Below, in pieces: positions 52,357-60,806 of a stretch of DNA of 64,000 bases. This stretch comes from DAOUTY01 sp964453665 (GTDB lineage Bacteria > Chloroflexota > Dehalococcoidia > SZUA-161), in the NCBI GenBank assembly GCA_964453665.1, contig CAYVQT010000002.1:26903-90902 (forward strand), read 5' to 3'. A program made the translations under genes and the position numbers. Under the pieces are notes generated by a model. The model worked only from the letters and a program-made list of their open reading frames with translations. It had not been told where the DNA came from and searched no databases. Within the stretch, counting starts at the first letter, position 1. The number at the start of each line of letters is the position of its first letter.

Positions 52357-52421
52357 TAAATCCCCCTTACCCCCCTTTGTAAAGGGGAGTAGGACAAGTC
52401 CCCTTTTATAAAAAGGGGTGA
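52357..52421. repeat. GC-run repeat, second side of the DUF559 gene
   Basis: AAATCCCCCTTACCCCCCTTT recurs as in the 51755 array, followed by GTCCCCTTTTATAAAAAGGGG, a hairpin. It lies upstream of the DUF559 gene, so the gene is enclosed by the same repeat family. Confidence 0.75.
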
Positions 52422-52487
52422 TATATAATGTATTTGGCCAGTTTAGTTGTGGTTTTCTCCTCTCTTTTAGTAGACGTTACGTTACAT

Positions 52488-53249
52488 TCAGTATGAACCG
52501 TGACGTTTAAGTATGGTGCCGTTCAGTTCTTTTCGCTGTATCCATCTGGCCTCATCAGGTGTTAGAAGCAGGACATCGATTGGGCCGCCCACGTTCTTTG
52601 GCCGTGCCTGGAAGCGCATGGTATCTATGGTGGTCCGAATTGCGTAGATTGCGAAGTCAATCGCGTCCTGAAGCGCCATCGCGTCCCATATAATGGGAGC
52701 CGGTGATCGGATCACTTTATCATTGCCTTTTTCGTCTTTGACTACCACTGGAATGAGGATGGAGGTAAGAATGTCGGTCTGCCCGGACCAGGCAGCGCCG
52801 TAGCTTAGAGAGCCGTCCGGCTTCACGTTTCTTCTCTCAACAGCGTTTCGGGATACATGACAGGAATGGACATAAGGTACGCTGATCTTGCCCTCTTTTT
52901 TATAGCCGGTGACGTGGAAACCAACATCGGCATTGGAGAATGACTTACGGAAGTATTCAACCAGCTTCCGGGGGACAGTCTCCACATCGTCGTCAGGTGT
53001 CAAATCCTCCTCAATGAATCTCTTGATACGGCTTGCTATGGGAACGCCCCCGAGCAAGTCCTGCCCGAAATTGGAGATGCCGGTCTGGTGCTTCTCCAGC
53101 AGAAATGTTTTAGTGATGGAATCTGAGTTGACCGTCTCCACCTTGAAGCTTCTGCCTTCGGGCGCCTTCCCTTCAACTGTAACGGACTGCCGGCTGTCCG
53201 ACGCCATGATGATTCCCTCCGGTACATATACGGCTATCACGAAACTCAT
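52488..53249 (-). CDS. Proteasome-like Ntn-hydrolase-fold protein, uncharacterised
   Basis: 253 residues. The opening FVIAVYVPEGIIMASDSRQS resembles the first strands of proteasome beta subunits and HslV, including the ASDSR. Typical beta subunits expose a Thr after a short propeptide; here the chain opens MSFVI with no such Thr, so peptidase action is doubtful. GAAAGG precedes the ATG. It lies 22 bp downstream of dapF's stop on the same strand. Similar short proteasome-related proteins exist in bacteria without known roles. Confidence 0.7.
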   Translation of the reverse strand: MSFVIAVYVPEGIIMASDSRQSVTVEGKAPEGRSFKVETVNSDSITKTFLLEKHQTGISNFGQDLLGGVPIASRIKRFIEEDLTPDDDVETVPRKLVEYFRKSFSNADVGFHVTGYKKEGKISVPYVHSCHVSRNAVERRNVKPDGSLSYGAAWSGQTDILTSILIPVVVKDEKGNDKVIRSPAPIIWDAMALQDAIDFAIYAIRTTIDTMRFQARPKNVGGPIDVLLLTPDEARWIQRKELNGTILKRHGSY

Positions 53250-53271
53250 TTTCGGTTTCCTTTCGTCTTAA

Positions 53272-54108
53272 TCAATCTTTCCAGACTCCATAGAATACCG
53301 TCTCGGCGGGACCGCTGAGAAATACCTCTCCTGCTCCGTCCCAGTCTACAGTCAGGAGGCCGCCGGGCAGTAATATGCTTACGGGGGTGTCCGTGAGGCC
53401 CTTCAGTTTGGATACCACTGCTGTGGCGCAGGCTCCACTGCCACAGGCAAGGGTCTCTCCCGCGCCGCGCTCCCAGACTCGCGCTCTGATCTCACCTCGG
53501 CTGATGACATTCGCTATCTCAAAGTTTACCCTGTTGGGGAACATAGGATGGTGCTCTAATACGGGGCCAACTTCGGGTAAGGGGAAGTCGGCGACGGTAT
53601 CGTCCGGAAAGCATACCGCATGGGGATTACCCATGGAAACACAGCTAATTCTTAATTCAGTATCCCCTACTTTTATTGGGTAATCGACAACGGGAGTCTC
53701 GTCAGGCTCGTCCCTGTGCCCCAAAATAACCGGTATGGCTGCGGGGTTGAATGCCGGTATGCCTATTGATACCCGCACGTTTTTCTCGTCCTGGATTCTG
53801 ACGGCTCTTGTTCCTGCCAGGGTCTCCACCGTGAACTCGGAACTGTTCACCATACCATTTTCGGTAGCGTATCTGGCAAAGCACCTAAGGCCGTTTCCGC
53901 AGGCTTCCGCCTCTGACCCGTCGGGATTAAACATCCGCAGGCGCAGGTCTGCTGTCTTGGAGGGGAGGAGTAGAAGAAGCCCGTCGGCGCCCACACTGAA
54001 GTGACGAGGGCACATGTCTCTTGCCAGTGCTGGCCAATCACGCTCAAGCTCACGGGCATCTATCAGGACAAAATCGTTCCCCGTGCCTTGCAGTTTGGCG
54101 AAATTCAC
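53272..54108 (-). CDS. dapF: Diaminopimelate epimerase
   Basis: 278 residues. Both catalytic cysteines are present in duplicated settings: EACGNGLRCFARY and LACGSGACATAVV. Starts MNFAKLQGTGNDFVLID. It converts LL-DAP to meso-DAP for lysine and, if present, peptidoglycan. It pairs with dapL at 50449 but is not in the same cluster. Confidence 0.96.
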   Translation of the reverse strand: MNFAKLQGTGNDFVLIDARELERDWPALARDMCPRHFSVGADGLLLLLPSKTADLRLRMFNPDGSEAEACGNGLRCFARYATENGMVNSSEFTVETLAGTRAVRIQDEKNVRVSIGIPAFNPAAIPVILGHRDEPDETPVVDYPIKVGDTELRISCVSMGNPHAVCFPDDTVADFPLPEVGPVLEHHPMFPNRVNFEIANVISRGEIRARVWERGAGETLACGSGACATAVVSKLKGLTDTPVSILLPGGLLTVDWDGAGEVFLSGPAETVFYGVWKD

Positions 54109-54122
54109 TCTTGCAACTCCGT

Positions 54123-54491
54123 CTAGAAGCTGTCTTGTGCCTCTTCAACTGTGATCTTAACCACGTGGTTGACTTTAAGGTTGCGTTCAGCGAACTCCTT
54201 GCTCATTTGATCGAAGATATCGCCGGAATCGAGTATCTCTCCCCTGCCCCAGATTCGGCACCCTTTCATGCTTTTTGGATGTACTACCAGGATAGAAACC
54301 TGTGGGTTCTCTCTTAAATTGGCGATGGTACGCGGCGAACTGATGTCAGCGAAGACCACATGCTCGTCATCAAGCACCCGAAATGACCCTTTGGCGGAAA
54401 CATTCGGCCTACCGTCCCTGCTCGATGTAGCTATTATACCGGGGCGAATCTCGGCGATGGTTTCCATTATTTTGTCTGATAATTTACCCAT
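54123..54491 (-). CDS. Pyridoxamine 5'-phosphate oxidase-family flavin protein
   Basis: 122 residues, a split-barrel FMN-binding-type fold: GIIATSSRDGRPNVSAKGSF and VVFADISSPRTIANLRENPQ. Members include pyridoxamine oxidases, F420 or heme-handling enzymes; the short length fits the wider family rather than PdxH. AAAGGTG precedes the ATG, 14 bp before dapF. The substrate is unknown. Confidence 0.85.
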   Translation of the reverse strand: MGKLSDKIMETIAEIRPGIIATSSRDGRPNVSAKGSFRVLDDEHVVFADISSPRTIANLRENPQVSILVVHPKSMKGCRIWGRGEILDSGDIFDQMSKEFAERNLKVNHVVKITVEEAQDSF

Positions 54492-54527
54492 AAATCACCT
54501 TTGCCCGTTCATAGTATATGCAGGATT

Positions 54528-54662
54528 TCATGGCCACTCGGATTCATCGAAATCGACTTTCTCGCTGCGATGCTTCAACCAGAGACGCCCTATGTAGAGA
54601 ATGGGTAAAAGCAAGACTCCAAACACAATTCCGTATAGGAACTGCTTTAGCGGCTGATTCAT
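54528..54662 (-). CDS. 44-residue single-helix membrane protein
   Basis: A short gene: MNQPLKQFLYGIVFGVLLL starts it, one membrane helix (about 8-27) then a polar tail HRSEKVDFDESEWP. GAGGAGG lies nine bases before the ATG at 54662. It lies between miaA and the flavin-protein gene, on the same strand as both. The good Shine-Dalgarno and helix support a real gene; the function is unknown. Confidence 0.65.
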   Translation of the reverse strand: MNQPLKQFLYGIVFGVLLLPILYIGRLWLKHRSEKVDFDESEWP

Positions 54663-54686
54663 AATATCACAACCCTCCTCAGTTCT

Positions 54687-55613
54687 CTAATGATGCGCGT
54701 GTTGTTTAGCTGAAAACCGCTCGATTAAATCCCTCACAGCTTGATCGATTTCTTGTCGTATGTCAAACCAGTGAATGCGTTCGTCATGGAGGCGAAACCA
54801 GTTGTTTTGATGTCGTACAAAACGGTGTGTATTGGACTTGATTTTCTGGATTGCTGTAGTCAAGTCTATTTCCCCCTGGAAGAACATGCCTATCTGTTTA
54901 TAGCCTAGTCCCGACATCGAGGGGAGGTTGAATCCGTAGCCCATTTTGACAAGTCCTTCAACCTCGGCTAACAGGCCTTTCTCCATCATGCTGTCAACAC
55001 GAGCATCGATTTGTCGGTAAAGGTCTATTCTATCTGTGGTTAGCCCTATGATTAGAGAATTAACGAAAGGCTCTTTCCCCTGTAGTCGCGAGAATGGTCT
55101 GCCTTTACGGGAGACCTCGATCGCGCGGATTACCCTGCGTGTGTTCCTGGGATCGATCTGCTCTGCTGCGTCTGGGTCGAGTTGCTTGAGTTCCTCGTAA
55201 AGTACCCCTGTTCCCTGGGATAGTGCTCTAGCCTCGAGTTCTCGCCTTATAACATGGTCGGGTGGAACCGGTGGTATGCGCCATCCCTCCAGGAGCGCCC
55301 ATACGTACAAGCCACTCCCACCTACCAGGATTGGCAGTTTTTCTCTCCTCTGGATGTCGTCTATAGCTTCGCGTGCTTTGTGTTGATAGAGAGCCAGGCT
55401 AAAAACCTCATCGGGGTTAACAACGTTGATGAGGTGGTGAGGGACAACAGCCATATCATCAAGTGTAGGCTTGGCCGTTCCGATATCCATGTGCCGGTAG
55501 ACCTGCCGGCTGTCGGCGTTGATAATCTCGCCGCCGAAGGTCCGGCCAAGCTCAAGCGCCAGACTGCTTTTACCAATTGCGGTTGGCCCCACTACGGCCA
55601 CCAGAGAAATCAT
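54687..55613 (-). CDS. miaA: tRNA dimethylallyltransferase
   Basis: 308 residues. P-loop VVGPTAIGKSSLAL, then INADSRQVYRHMDIGTAKP, and the C-terminal VRHQNNWFR. It adds dimethylallyl to A37 of tRNAs. The ATG overlaps the tpiA stop by 4 bp (ATGA). A bacterial/eukaryal gene, it argues against an archaeal host. Confidence 0.96.
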   Translation of the reverse strand: MISLVAVVGPTAIGKSSLALELGRTFGGEIINADSRQVYRHMDIGTAKPTLDDMAVVPHHLINVVNPDEVFSLALYQHKAREAIDDIQRREKLPILVGGSGLYVWALLEGWRIPPVPPDHVIRRELEARALSQGTGVLYEELKQLDPDAAEQIDPRNTRRVIRAIEVSRKGRPFSRLQGKEPFVNSLIIGLTTDRIDLYRQIDARVDSMMEKGLLAEVEGLVKMGYGFNLPSMSGLGYKQIGMFFQGEIDLTTAIQKIKSNTHRFVRHQNNWFRLHDERIHWFDIRQEIDQAVRDLIERFSAKQHAHH

Positions 55614-56374
55614 CCCGCTTGCTTAATCTTAGACGTTTGCTCCATAATGCCCAAGAACTCCGCTGCTTTCAAGCTGGCTCCACCCACCAGGGCACCATCG
55701 ATCTCTGGCTGGCTGATGAATTCGGAGACGTTGGCGGAGGTGACACTGCCGCCGTACTGGATACGCATATCCTGCGCTATGGCATCGCCGAAAAGCTGGG
55801 CAACGACGCTGCGGATAAGGCCGCTGATAGCATTCGCCTGCTCGCCTCTGGCAGCCTTGCCGGTACCGATAGCCCAAATCGGCTCGTAAGCCATTACTGC
55901 TCCCTGGGGTGAGTCGACGCCCTCAAAGGCTGCTTTAACTTGCCGGGTAATTACTTCTATGGTTTCACCTGCCTCGTTCTGCTCCAGGCTTTCACCAACG
56001 CAGATGATGGGGGTGAGTTGCATAGCAAGGGCTGCCTGAACTTTCATGTTCACCATTTGGTCAGTATCCCCGAAGTGCGCTCTTCTTTCCGAGTGCCCCA
56101 GTATCACGAATTCGCAAAGACCGGAAAGCATTACGGGGGAAATCTCTCCAGTATAAGCACCACTGCGTTCGTAGAACATGTTCTGTGCACCGAGTTTGAT
56201 CGATGTGCCTTTGATAAGGTCCCTCACTGTAATCAGCGAAACGAAAGGAGGGCAGAGCACCTTCTCTGTCCCGGGAATACTGTTCAGCTTCTTCTTCATC
56301 GCCTTGACCAGCTCCGCTGCCTCGGTGACAGTGGTATTCATTTTCCAGTTGCCGGCTATTATCGGCGTTCGCAT
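55610..56374 (-). CDS. tpiA: Triosephosphate isomerase
   Basis: 254 residues. Catalytic Lys in AGNWKMN, His in ILGHSERR, Glu in AYEPIWAIGTGK and the phosphate loop YGGSV. Part of the run pgk-apgM-tpiA. GGAGG seven bases before the ATG. Confidence 0.97.
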   Translation of the reverse strand: MRTPIIAGNWKMNTTVTEAAELVKAMKKKLNSIPGTEKVLCPPFVSLITVRDLIKGTSIKLGAQNMFYERSGAYTGEISPVMLSGLCEFVILGHSERRAHFGDTDQMVNMKVQAALAMQLTPIICVGESLEQNEAGETIEVITRQVKAAFEGVDSPQGAVMAYEPIWAIGTGKAARGEQANAISGLIRSVVAQLFGDAIAQDMRIQYGGSVTSANVSEFISQPEIDGALVGGASLKAAEFLGIMEQTSKIKQAG

Positions 56375-56385
56375 GGGGTGTCCTC

Positions 56386-57591
56386 CTAAGCACCGTACTT
56401 AGCCAATTTAAGGGCATTGGCCATTGCCAGGGTCATCACTGACACACCGGGAAATCTTCCCAGTGCGCCTGATGAACAGTCTGTCTCTGAGAATTCTCGT
56501 ACGCGGTCGGGGCGGCACCATTTTGAACGGATAATGGTAGGGACAGGGTGCCAACTATGACCTTTCAATAGAGCTGGAGTGGAATGGTCGCCGGAGACCA
56601 CCAGGACATCGGCTTCGAGTCTGATGATTTTAGGCAATAGGGCATCGACTTCCTCTATGATTTTGACCTTGGTATCGAAATCGCCGTCTTCACCGGCGGA
56701 ATCCGTCTTTTTTACGTGGATGAAAAAGAAGTCGTAGTCGGCATAGTTACGAACCAGGGTATCAAACTCGTCTTCAATACTGGTCCCTGTATCGAGTATA
56801 CTCATGCCAGCAAGCTTGGCCAAACCTCTATACATGGGATAAGCGGCGATGGCAGCAGCATTCAACTTATATACTTCAGCCATTGTGGGTAAGTTCGGGT
56901 ACTGAGAGAAGCCGCGTAGAAGCACCATATTGGCAGGATGATGGTCGGATAGCATTACTTTTGCACTGGATATGAACTCGTTGGCCAGCCTGGCCACTGT
57001 CTCCGCGGCGGGTGAAAGAGAAATTACGGCCTGTGGTGCCAACCCAACCTGCTGGGGATCGGAGTCGCTGACATCACCGGATAGCTTATCGCCGCGAAAT
57101 ATAACTGCGAAGCGGTGTTCTTTTACCGGGATGACGTGGAGTTCTACGTCGCTGAGCACGATATTGCCCAGGATTTTACACAGCTCAGCGTTTTTTTCGT
57201 TTGAGATACGGCCTGCCCTGCGATCTATAACGAGCCCATTTTGATCGATAGTACAAAAGTTGCCTCGGGCAGCCACATCACCATGTTTTACGTCAAAGTC
57301 GATGCCCAGCGCCTCCAGTATTCCTCGCCCTACTATGAACTTGAGCGGATCGTAACCGAAGAGCGCAAGGTGACCCGGGGCGCTTCCCGGAGTAATGCCG
57401 GGAGACACAGGGTCTATCATGCCGCAGATACCATCGCTCGCCAGCAGGTCGAGGTTGGGTGTCCGGGCAGTTTCGAGCTCTGTCTTGCCGGTATCGGGCC
57501 TGGGCAGACCGCCTAATCCGTCGATTACCAGGAGTATAATCTTAGACAGCGATTGTCTGGACAAATTTTTTATTTGATCTAGGCTGAGCAT
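56386..57591 (-). CDS. apgM: 2,3-bisphosphoglycerate-independent phosphoglycerate mutase, archaeal type
   Basis: 401 residues, the short ApgM form rather than the 510-residue GpmI. Metal-site parts: VIDGLGGLPRPDTGKTELE, GSAPGHLALFGYD with the catalytic Ser, and VVSGDHSTPALLKGHSWHP. It interconverts 3- and 2-phosphoglycerate. It lies 11 bp upstream of tpiA and 12 bp after pgk. Confidence 0.95.
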   Translation of the reverse strand: MLSLDQIKNLSRQSLSKIILLVIDGLGGLPRPDTGKTELETARTPNLDLLASDGICGMIDPVSPGITPGSAPGHLALFGYDPLKFIVGRGILEALGIDFDVKHGDVAARGNFCTIDQNGLVIDRRAGRISNEKNAELCKILGNIVLSDVELHVIPVKEHRFAVIFRGDKLSGDVSDSDPQQVGLAPQAVISLSPAAETVARLANEFISSAKVMLSDHHPANMVLLRGFSQYPNLPTMAEVYKLNAAAIAAYPMYRGLAKLAGMSILDTGTSIEDEFDTLVRNYADYDFFFIHVKKTDSAGEDGDFDTKVKIIEEVDALLPKIIRLEADVLVVSGDHSTPALLKGHSWHPVPTIIRSKWCRPDRVREFSETDCSSGALGRFPGVSVMTLAMANALKLAKYGA

Positions 57592-57603
57592 AGCCTTTTT
57601 AGA

Positions 57604-58797
57604 CTAATCCTCCTTGTCCTGCAATACTGCCACCCCGGGCAGAGTTTTGCCCTCCAGGAATTCAAGCGAAGCGCCTCCACCTGTAGAGACATGGCTCATT
57701 CTATCAGTAAGGCCAAGCTCATCTACGGCCTCAGCAGTGGAGCCACCGCCGATTATAGTAGTGGCTTCAAGCCCTGATAACTGCTTCGCTATCGCCTCGG
57801 TACCGTGTCGGAACTCCGGGAACTCGAAGACCCCCATTGGCCCATTCCAGATGACCGTCTTGCATTTCTGAAGTTCGGTGGAGAATCGCCCGGCGGTCTG
57901 GGGCCCGATGTCCATAACAAAAGAGCCTTCTGGTATCTCAGAAACGGAAACAATTTTGAAATGCGCGTCACTGGCGAAGTTATCGGCGACTACGACGTCG
58001 CTGGGTAATAATAGCGCTACTCCGGCCTTGGCTGCCTTGTCCATGAGTTCCCGGGCTATATCGAGTTTGTCTTCTTCTACCTTTGATTGACCAACCTCGT
58101 AGTTTTGAGCCTTGAGGAAGGTGCAGCACATGCCGCCGCCGATGAGCAGATAGTCGACTTTGCCTGTGATGTTCTCAAGAAGCCCCAGCTTGTCGCTCAC
58201 CTTAGCGCCACCGGTGATGGCGGCGAAGGGATGAGCGGGAGCGGTTAGGGCTTTGTCCAGGAAATCGATTTCCTTTTCCATAAGGAGACCCGCGACTGCG
58301 GGAAGATATTGGGCTACACCGACTGTGGAGGCATGGGCTCTGTGAGCCGCGCCGAAAGCGTCGTTTACATAAATATCCGCTAATCGAGATAGAGCCCGGG
58401 CAAAATCGGGGTCGTTTTGCTCCTCCTCGGGGTGGAAACGCAGGTTCTCAAGAAGGAGAATATCGCCCTCTCCCAGGCGAGAGACAGCCTGTTCAACTTC
58501 CGAGCCAATGCAGTCCCGGGTACTTGTTACGGGCAAAGTAAGCAGTTCCGAAAGGCGTTTAGCCACCGGGGCTAATCGCAGTTCCTCGACCACTTTGCCT
58601 TTAGGTCGTCCCAAGTGAGAGCAAAGGATGACCTTGCTCCCTTCAGCGATCAGGTACTTTATAGTAGGTAGCACTGCTCGAATGCGGCTGTCGTCGCTGA
58701 TAGCATAGGTTTGCACATCCAGAGGAACATTAAAGTCCACTCTAACCAGTGCCCTTTTCCCCTTGAGTTCGACGTCGCGGACGGTTTTTTTCTTCAT
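57604..58797 (-). CDS. pgk: Phosphoglycerate kinase
   Basis: 397 residues from the ATG at 58797 (MKKKTVRDVELKGKRALVRV). A TTG at 58806 would overlap the cooC stop and add three residues. Motifs: VDFNVPLD, SHLGRPKGK and GGGSTAEAVDELG are intact. With tpiA and apgM it forms a glycolysis/gluconeogenesis block; no gapdh is here. Confidence 0.96.
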   Translation of the reverse strand: MKKKTVRDVELKGKRALVRVDFNVPLDVQTYAISDDSRIRAVLPTIKYLIAEGSKVILCSHLGRPKGKVVEELRLAPVAKRLSELLTLPVTSTRDCIGSEVEQAVSRLGEGDILLLENLRFHPEEEQNDPDFARALSRLADIYVNDAFGAAHRAHASTVGVAQYLPAVAGLLMEKEIDFLDKALTAPAHPFAAITGGAKVSDKLGLLENITGKVDYLLIGGGMCCTFLKAQNYEVGQSKVEEDKLDIARELMDKAAKAGVALLLPSDVVVADNFASDAHFKIVSVSEIPEGSFVMDIGPQTAGRFSTELQKCKTVIWNGPMGVFEFPEFRHGTEAIAKQLSGLEATTIIGGGSTAEAVDELGLTDRMSHVSTGGGASLEFLEGKTLPGVAVLQDKED

Positions 58798-58802
58798 CGT
58801 TT

Positions 58803-59582
58803 TCAACGGGAGATAGTTTCCAGCTGTTCCTTTATGAGCTTTACCTCGGAAACTACCTTTGTGTCGATATCATATACACTTACGCCCTTGCGATCGGCCT
58901 CTATAATTTTAGGATTTTGACTGATAAATCCGAGTACCTGGAAATCGGGAAGGTTGTCGGTTATAAAACTGCGGTCTGCGTCTTCCGTAATCTTGTTGCC
59001 TACGACGTAACACTTCTTAATACCTATATCTTCAGCTAGCTTTCTTACAGCATGCGCAGTATCAAGACTTCTCATGCCGGGTTCTACCACCGCTATGAAG
59101 GCCTCTACTGCTGACGCTGTAGCTCTTCCCAGATGCTCGATACCGGCTTCCATATCCAGTATTACCACCTCTTCCCTCCTCAACAGCAGGTGGGTCAGCA
59201 GGCTCTTGAGCAGGGCACTCTCCGGACATATGCAGCCACTGCCGCCCTTTTTCACCGTGCCCATAACAAGTAACTTCACCCCATCCCTGTTAACGGAGAA
59301 GCGCTCCGGAATGTCATCGACCTTTGGGTTAATTTTAAAGAAACCCCCGATTGTGCCGGGCTTGCTTCCCGTTCGTTCGTGTATCAACTCCTCCAGTTGT
59401 GCGATAGGTGTTACACGGCTTAATTCTTCGGCAGGTATACCGAGAGCTGCCCCCAGGTTGGCATCGGGGTCGGCGTCTATAGCCAGGACGGTTCGGCCCT
59501 CGGCAGCGTAAAGTCGAGCCAGAACGCTGGCCAGGGTGGTTTTACCTACGCCACCTTTTCCTGTAATCGCCAGTTTTGGCAT
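58803..59582 (-). CDS. cooC: CooC-like nickel-insertion/ParA-type ATPase
   Basis: 259 residues from the ATG at 59582 (MPKLAITGKGGVGKTTLASV); a TTG or ATG-like start at 59600 is the alternative. The deviant Walker A GKGGVGKTT, LAIDADPDANLG and the metal-binding CxC in SGCICPESALL fit CooC, which helps load Ni into CO dehydrogenase. The CODH/acetyl-CoA synthase genes are not here, so they should be elsewhere if the role holds. A general MinD-type role is less likely given the CxC. Confidence 0.88.
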   Translation of the reverse strand: MPKLAITGKGGVGKTTLASVLARLYAAEGRTVLAIDADPDANLGAALGIPAEELSRVTPIAQLEELIHERTGSKPGTIGGFFKINPKVDDIPERFSVNRDGVKLLVMGTVKKGGSGCICPESALLKSLLTHLLLRREEVVILDMEAGIEHLGRATASAVEAFIAVVEPGMRSLDTAHAVRKLAEDIGIKKCYVVGNKITEDADRSFITDNLPDFQVLGFISQNPKIIEADRKGVSVYDIDTKVVSEVKLIKEQLETISR

Positions 59583-59698
59583 TTCCTGCCTCTGTAGCAT
59601 CCGTAAATATCAGATTGCCTACGTTTGCTGATTATACAACTACTCAGGTAAAAGTGCTACACCGGGGGATAAGGGAATAGGTTCGCTAACTCTGGTGG

Positions 59699-60727
59699 TC
59701 AGTATTCACGCTCAAGAAGGAACTTGGCGATTTCTTGAAGGGCGACCTTTTCGGGCTGGGAGATGTTCGCGGCATCCAGTTCCGAAAGAGCTTCACGATA
59801 ATATTTCATGCTCGTCGCTTGGGCATAGCTTCGTGCGTCGATCTTATTTAGCAGGTGCATCACATCATCTATGTCAGTGGTATCAATTGTCTCCTGCTGG
59901 TAGATTTGCCGTAAGCGCTTGCCATCCTCGCCTTTAGCCTTCTCAAGCGCATATATCACGGGCAGAGTCTTCTTTTTCGATCGTATGTCAGAGGCATTGG
60001 ACTTGCCCGTGGTCTTCTCATCGCCCCAGATGCTCAAGACATCGTCGTGGACCTGGAAGGTCATACCCAGAGCTTGTCCGTAACTCCGCATATGCGATAT
60101 TTGTGATTCATTGTCCGTAGCCATAATTGCCCCGATTTCGAGAGAGCAGCGAAATAGAGCGGCGGTTTTACCGTTGATCATCGATAAATAGTCGTTGATC
60201 TTGATGTCAAGATGATTCTCGTAACTGAGGTCGCGGTACTGTCCTTCGGACAGTCGAAGGCTGGCTTCCCCCATAATGCGAGCAGCACGTACCATTTTGG
60301 CATGCGTTGTGCCTGTATCCTCCAACCGTAACAATGACGATAGCGCGAGAGCATGCATGCAATCGCCAACGTTGATTGCCTGAGGCTGGCCCCAGATGTA
60401 CCAGATAGTCGGTCTTCCTCTGCGCTCGGTGCTCGAATCCTGGATGTCATCATGTATGAGGGAGAAATTATGCACCAGTTCTATGGCTGCCGCTACGGGG
60501 AGTGCCTGTCTCCACTGCCCTCCCAGCGCCTGACATGCCAGAAGGCAAAGGACAGGGCGCAGCCTTTTGCCTGCGGTCTCTTTACGAGTGCGACCGGACT
60601 CGTCAATCCATCCCATATGGTAGCGCATCATGTCATACAGGCGTAGAGAAGCCCTCCCGACAACATACTTCAGTTCGGCCTCCAATTCGGGGCGGAATTG
60701 CTTCCAAACCGTATCTAGGTTTGCCAT
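59699..60727 (-). CDS. Polyprenyl (geranylgeranyl/farnesyl-type) diphosphate synthase
   Basis: 342 residues from the ATG at 60727; TTG at 60742 is possible. First aspartate-rich motif HDDIQDSSTERRGRPTIW, second VHDDVLSIWGDEKTTGKS. It elongates isoprenoid chains from the dxs-derived precursors. Chain length is not certain from sequence. It lies on the same strand just downstream of dxs. Confidence 0.92.
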   Translation of the reverse strand: MANLDTVWKQFRPELEAELKYVVGRASLRLYDMMRYHMGWIDESGRTRKETAGKRLRPVLCLLACQALGGQWRQALPVAAAIELVHNFSLIHDDIQDSSTERRGRPTIWYIWGQPQAINVGDCMHALALSSLLRLEDTGTTHAKMVRAARIMGEASLRLSEGQYRDLSYENHLDIKINDYLSMINGKTAALFRCSLEIGAIMATDNESQISHMRSYGQALGMTFQVHDDVLSIWGDEKTTGKSNASDIRSKKKTLPVIYALEKAKGEDGKRLRQIYQQETIDTTDIDDVMHLLNKIDARSYAQATSMKYYREALSELDAANISQPEKVALQEIAKFLLEREY

Positions 60728-60806
60728 ATTAACAATGTCCAAATAATAATAGGGTTTTGCCTTATATTCTGTGCCACGTCTGGACGGGGCCAGGGAGCCG
60801 CTGCTT

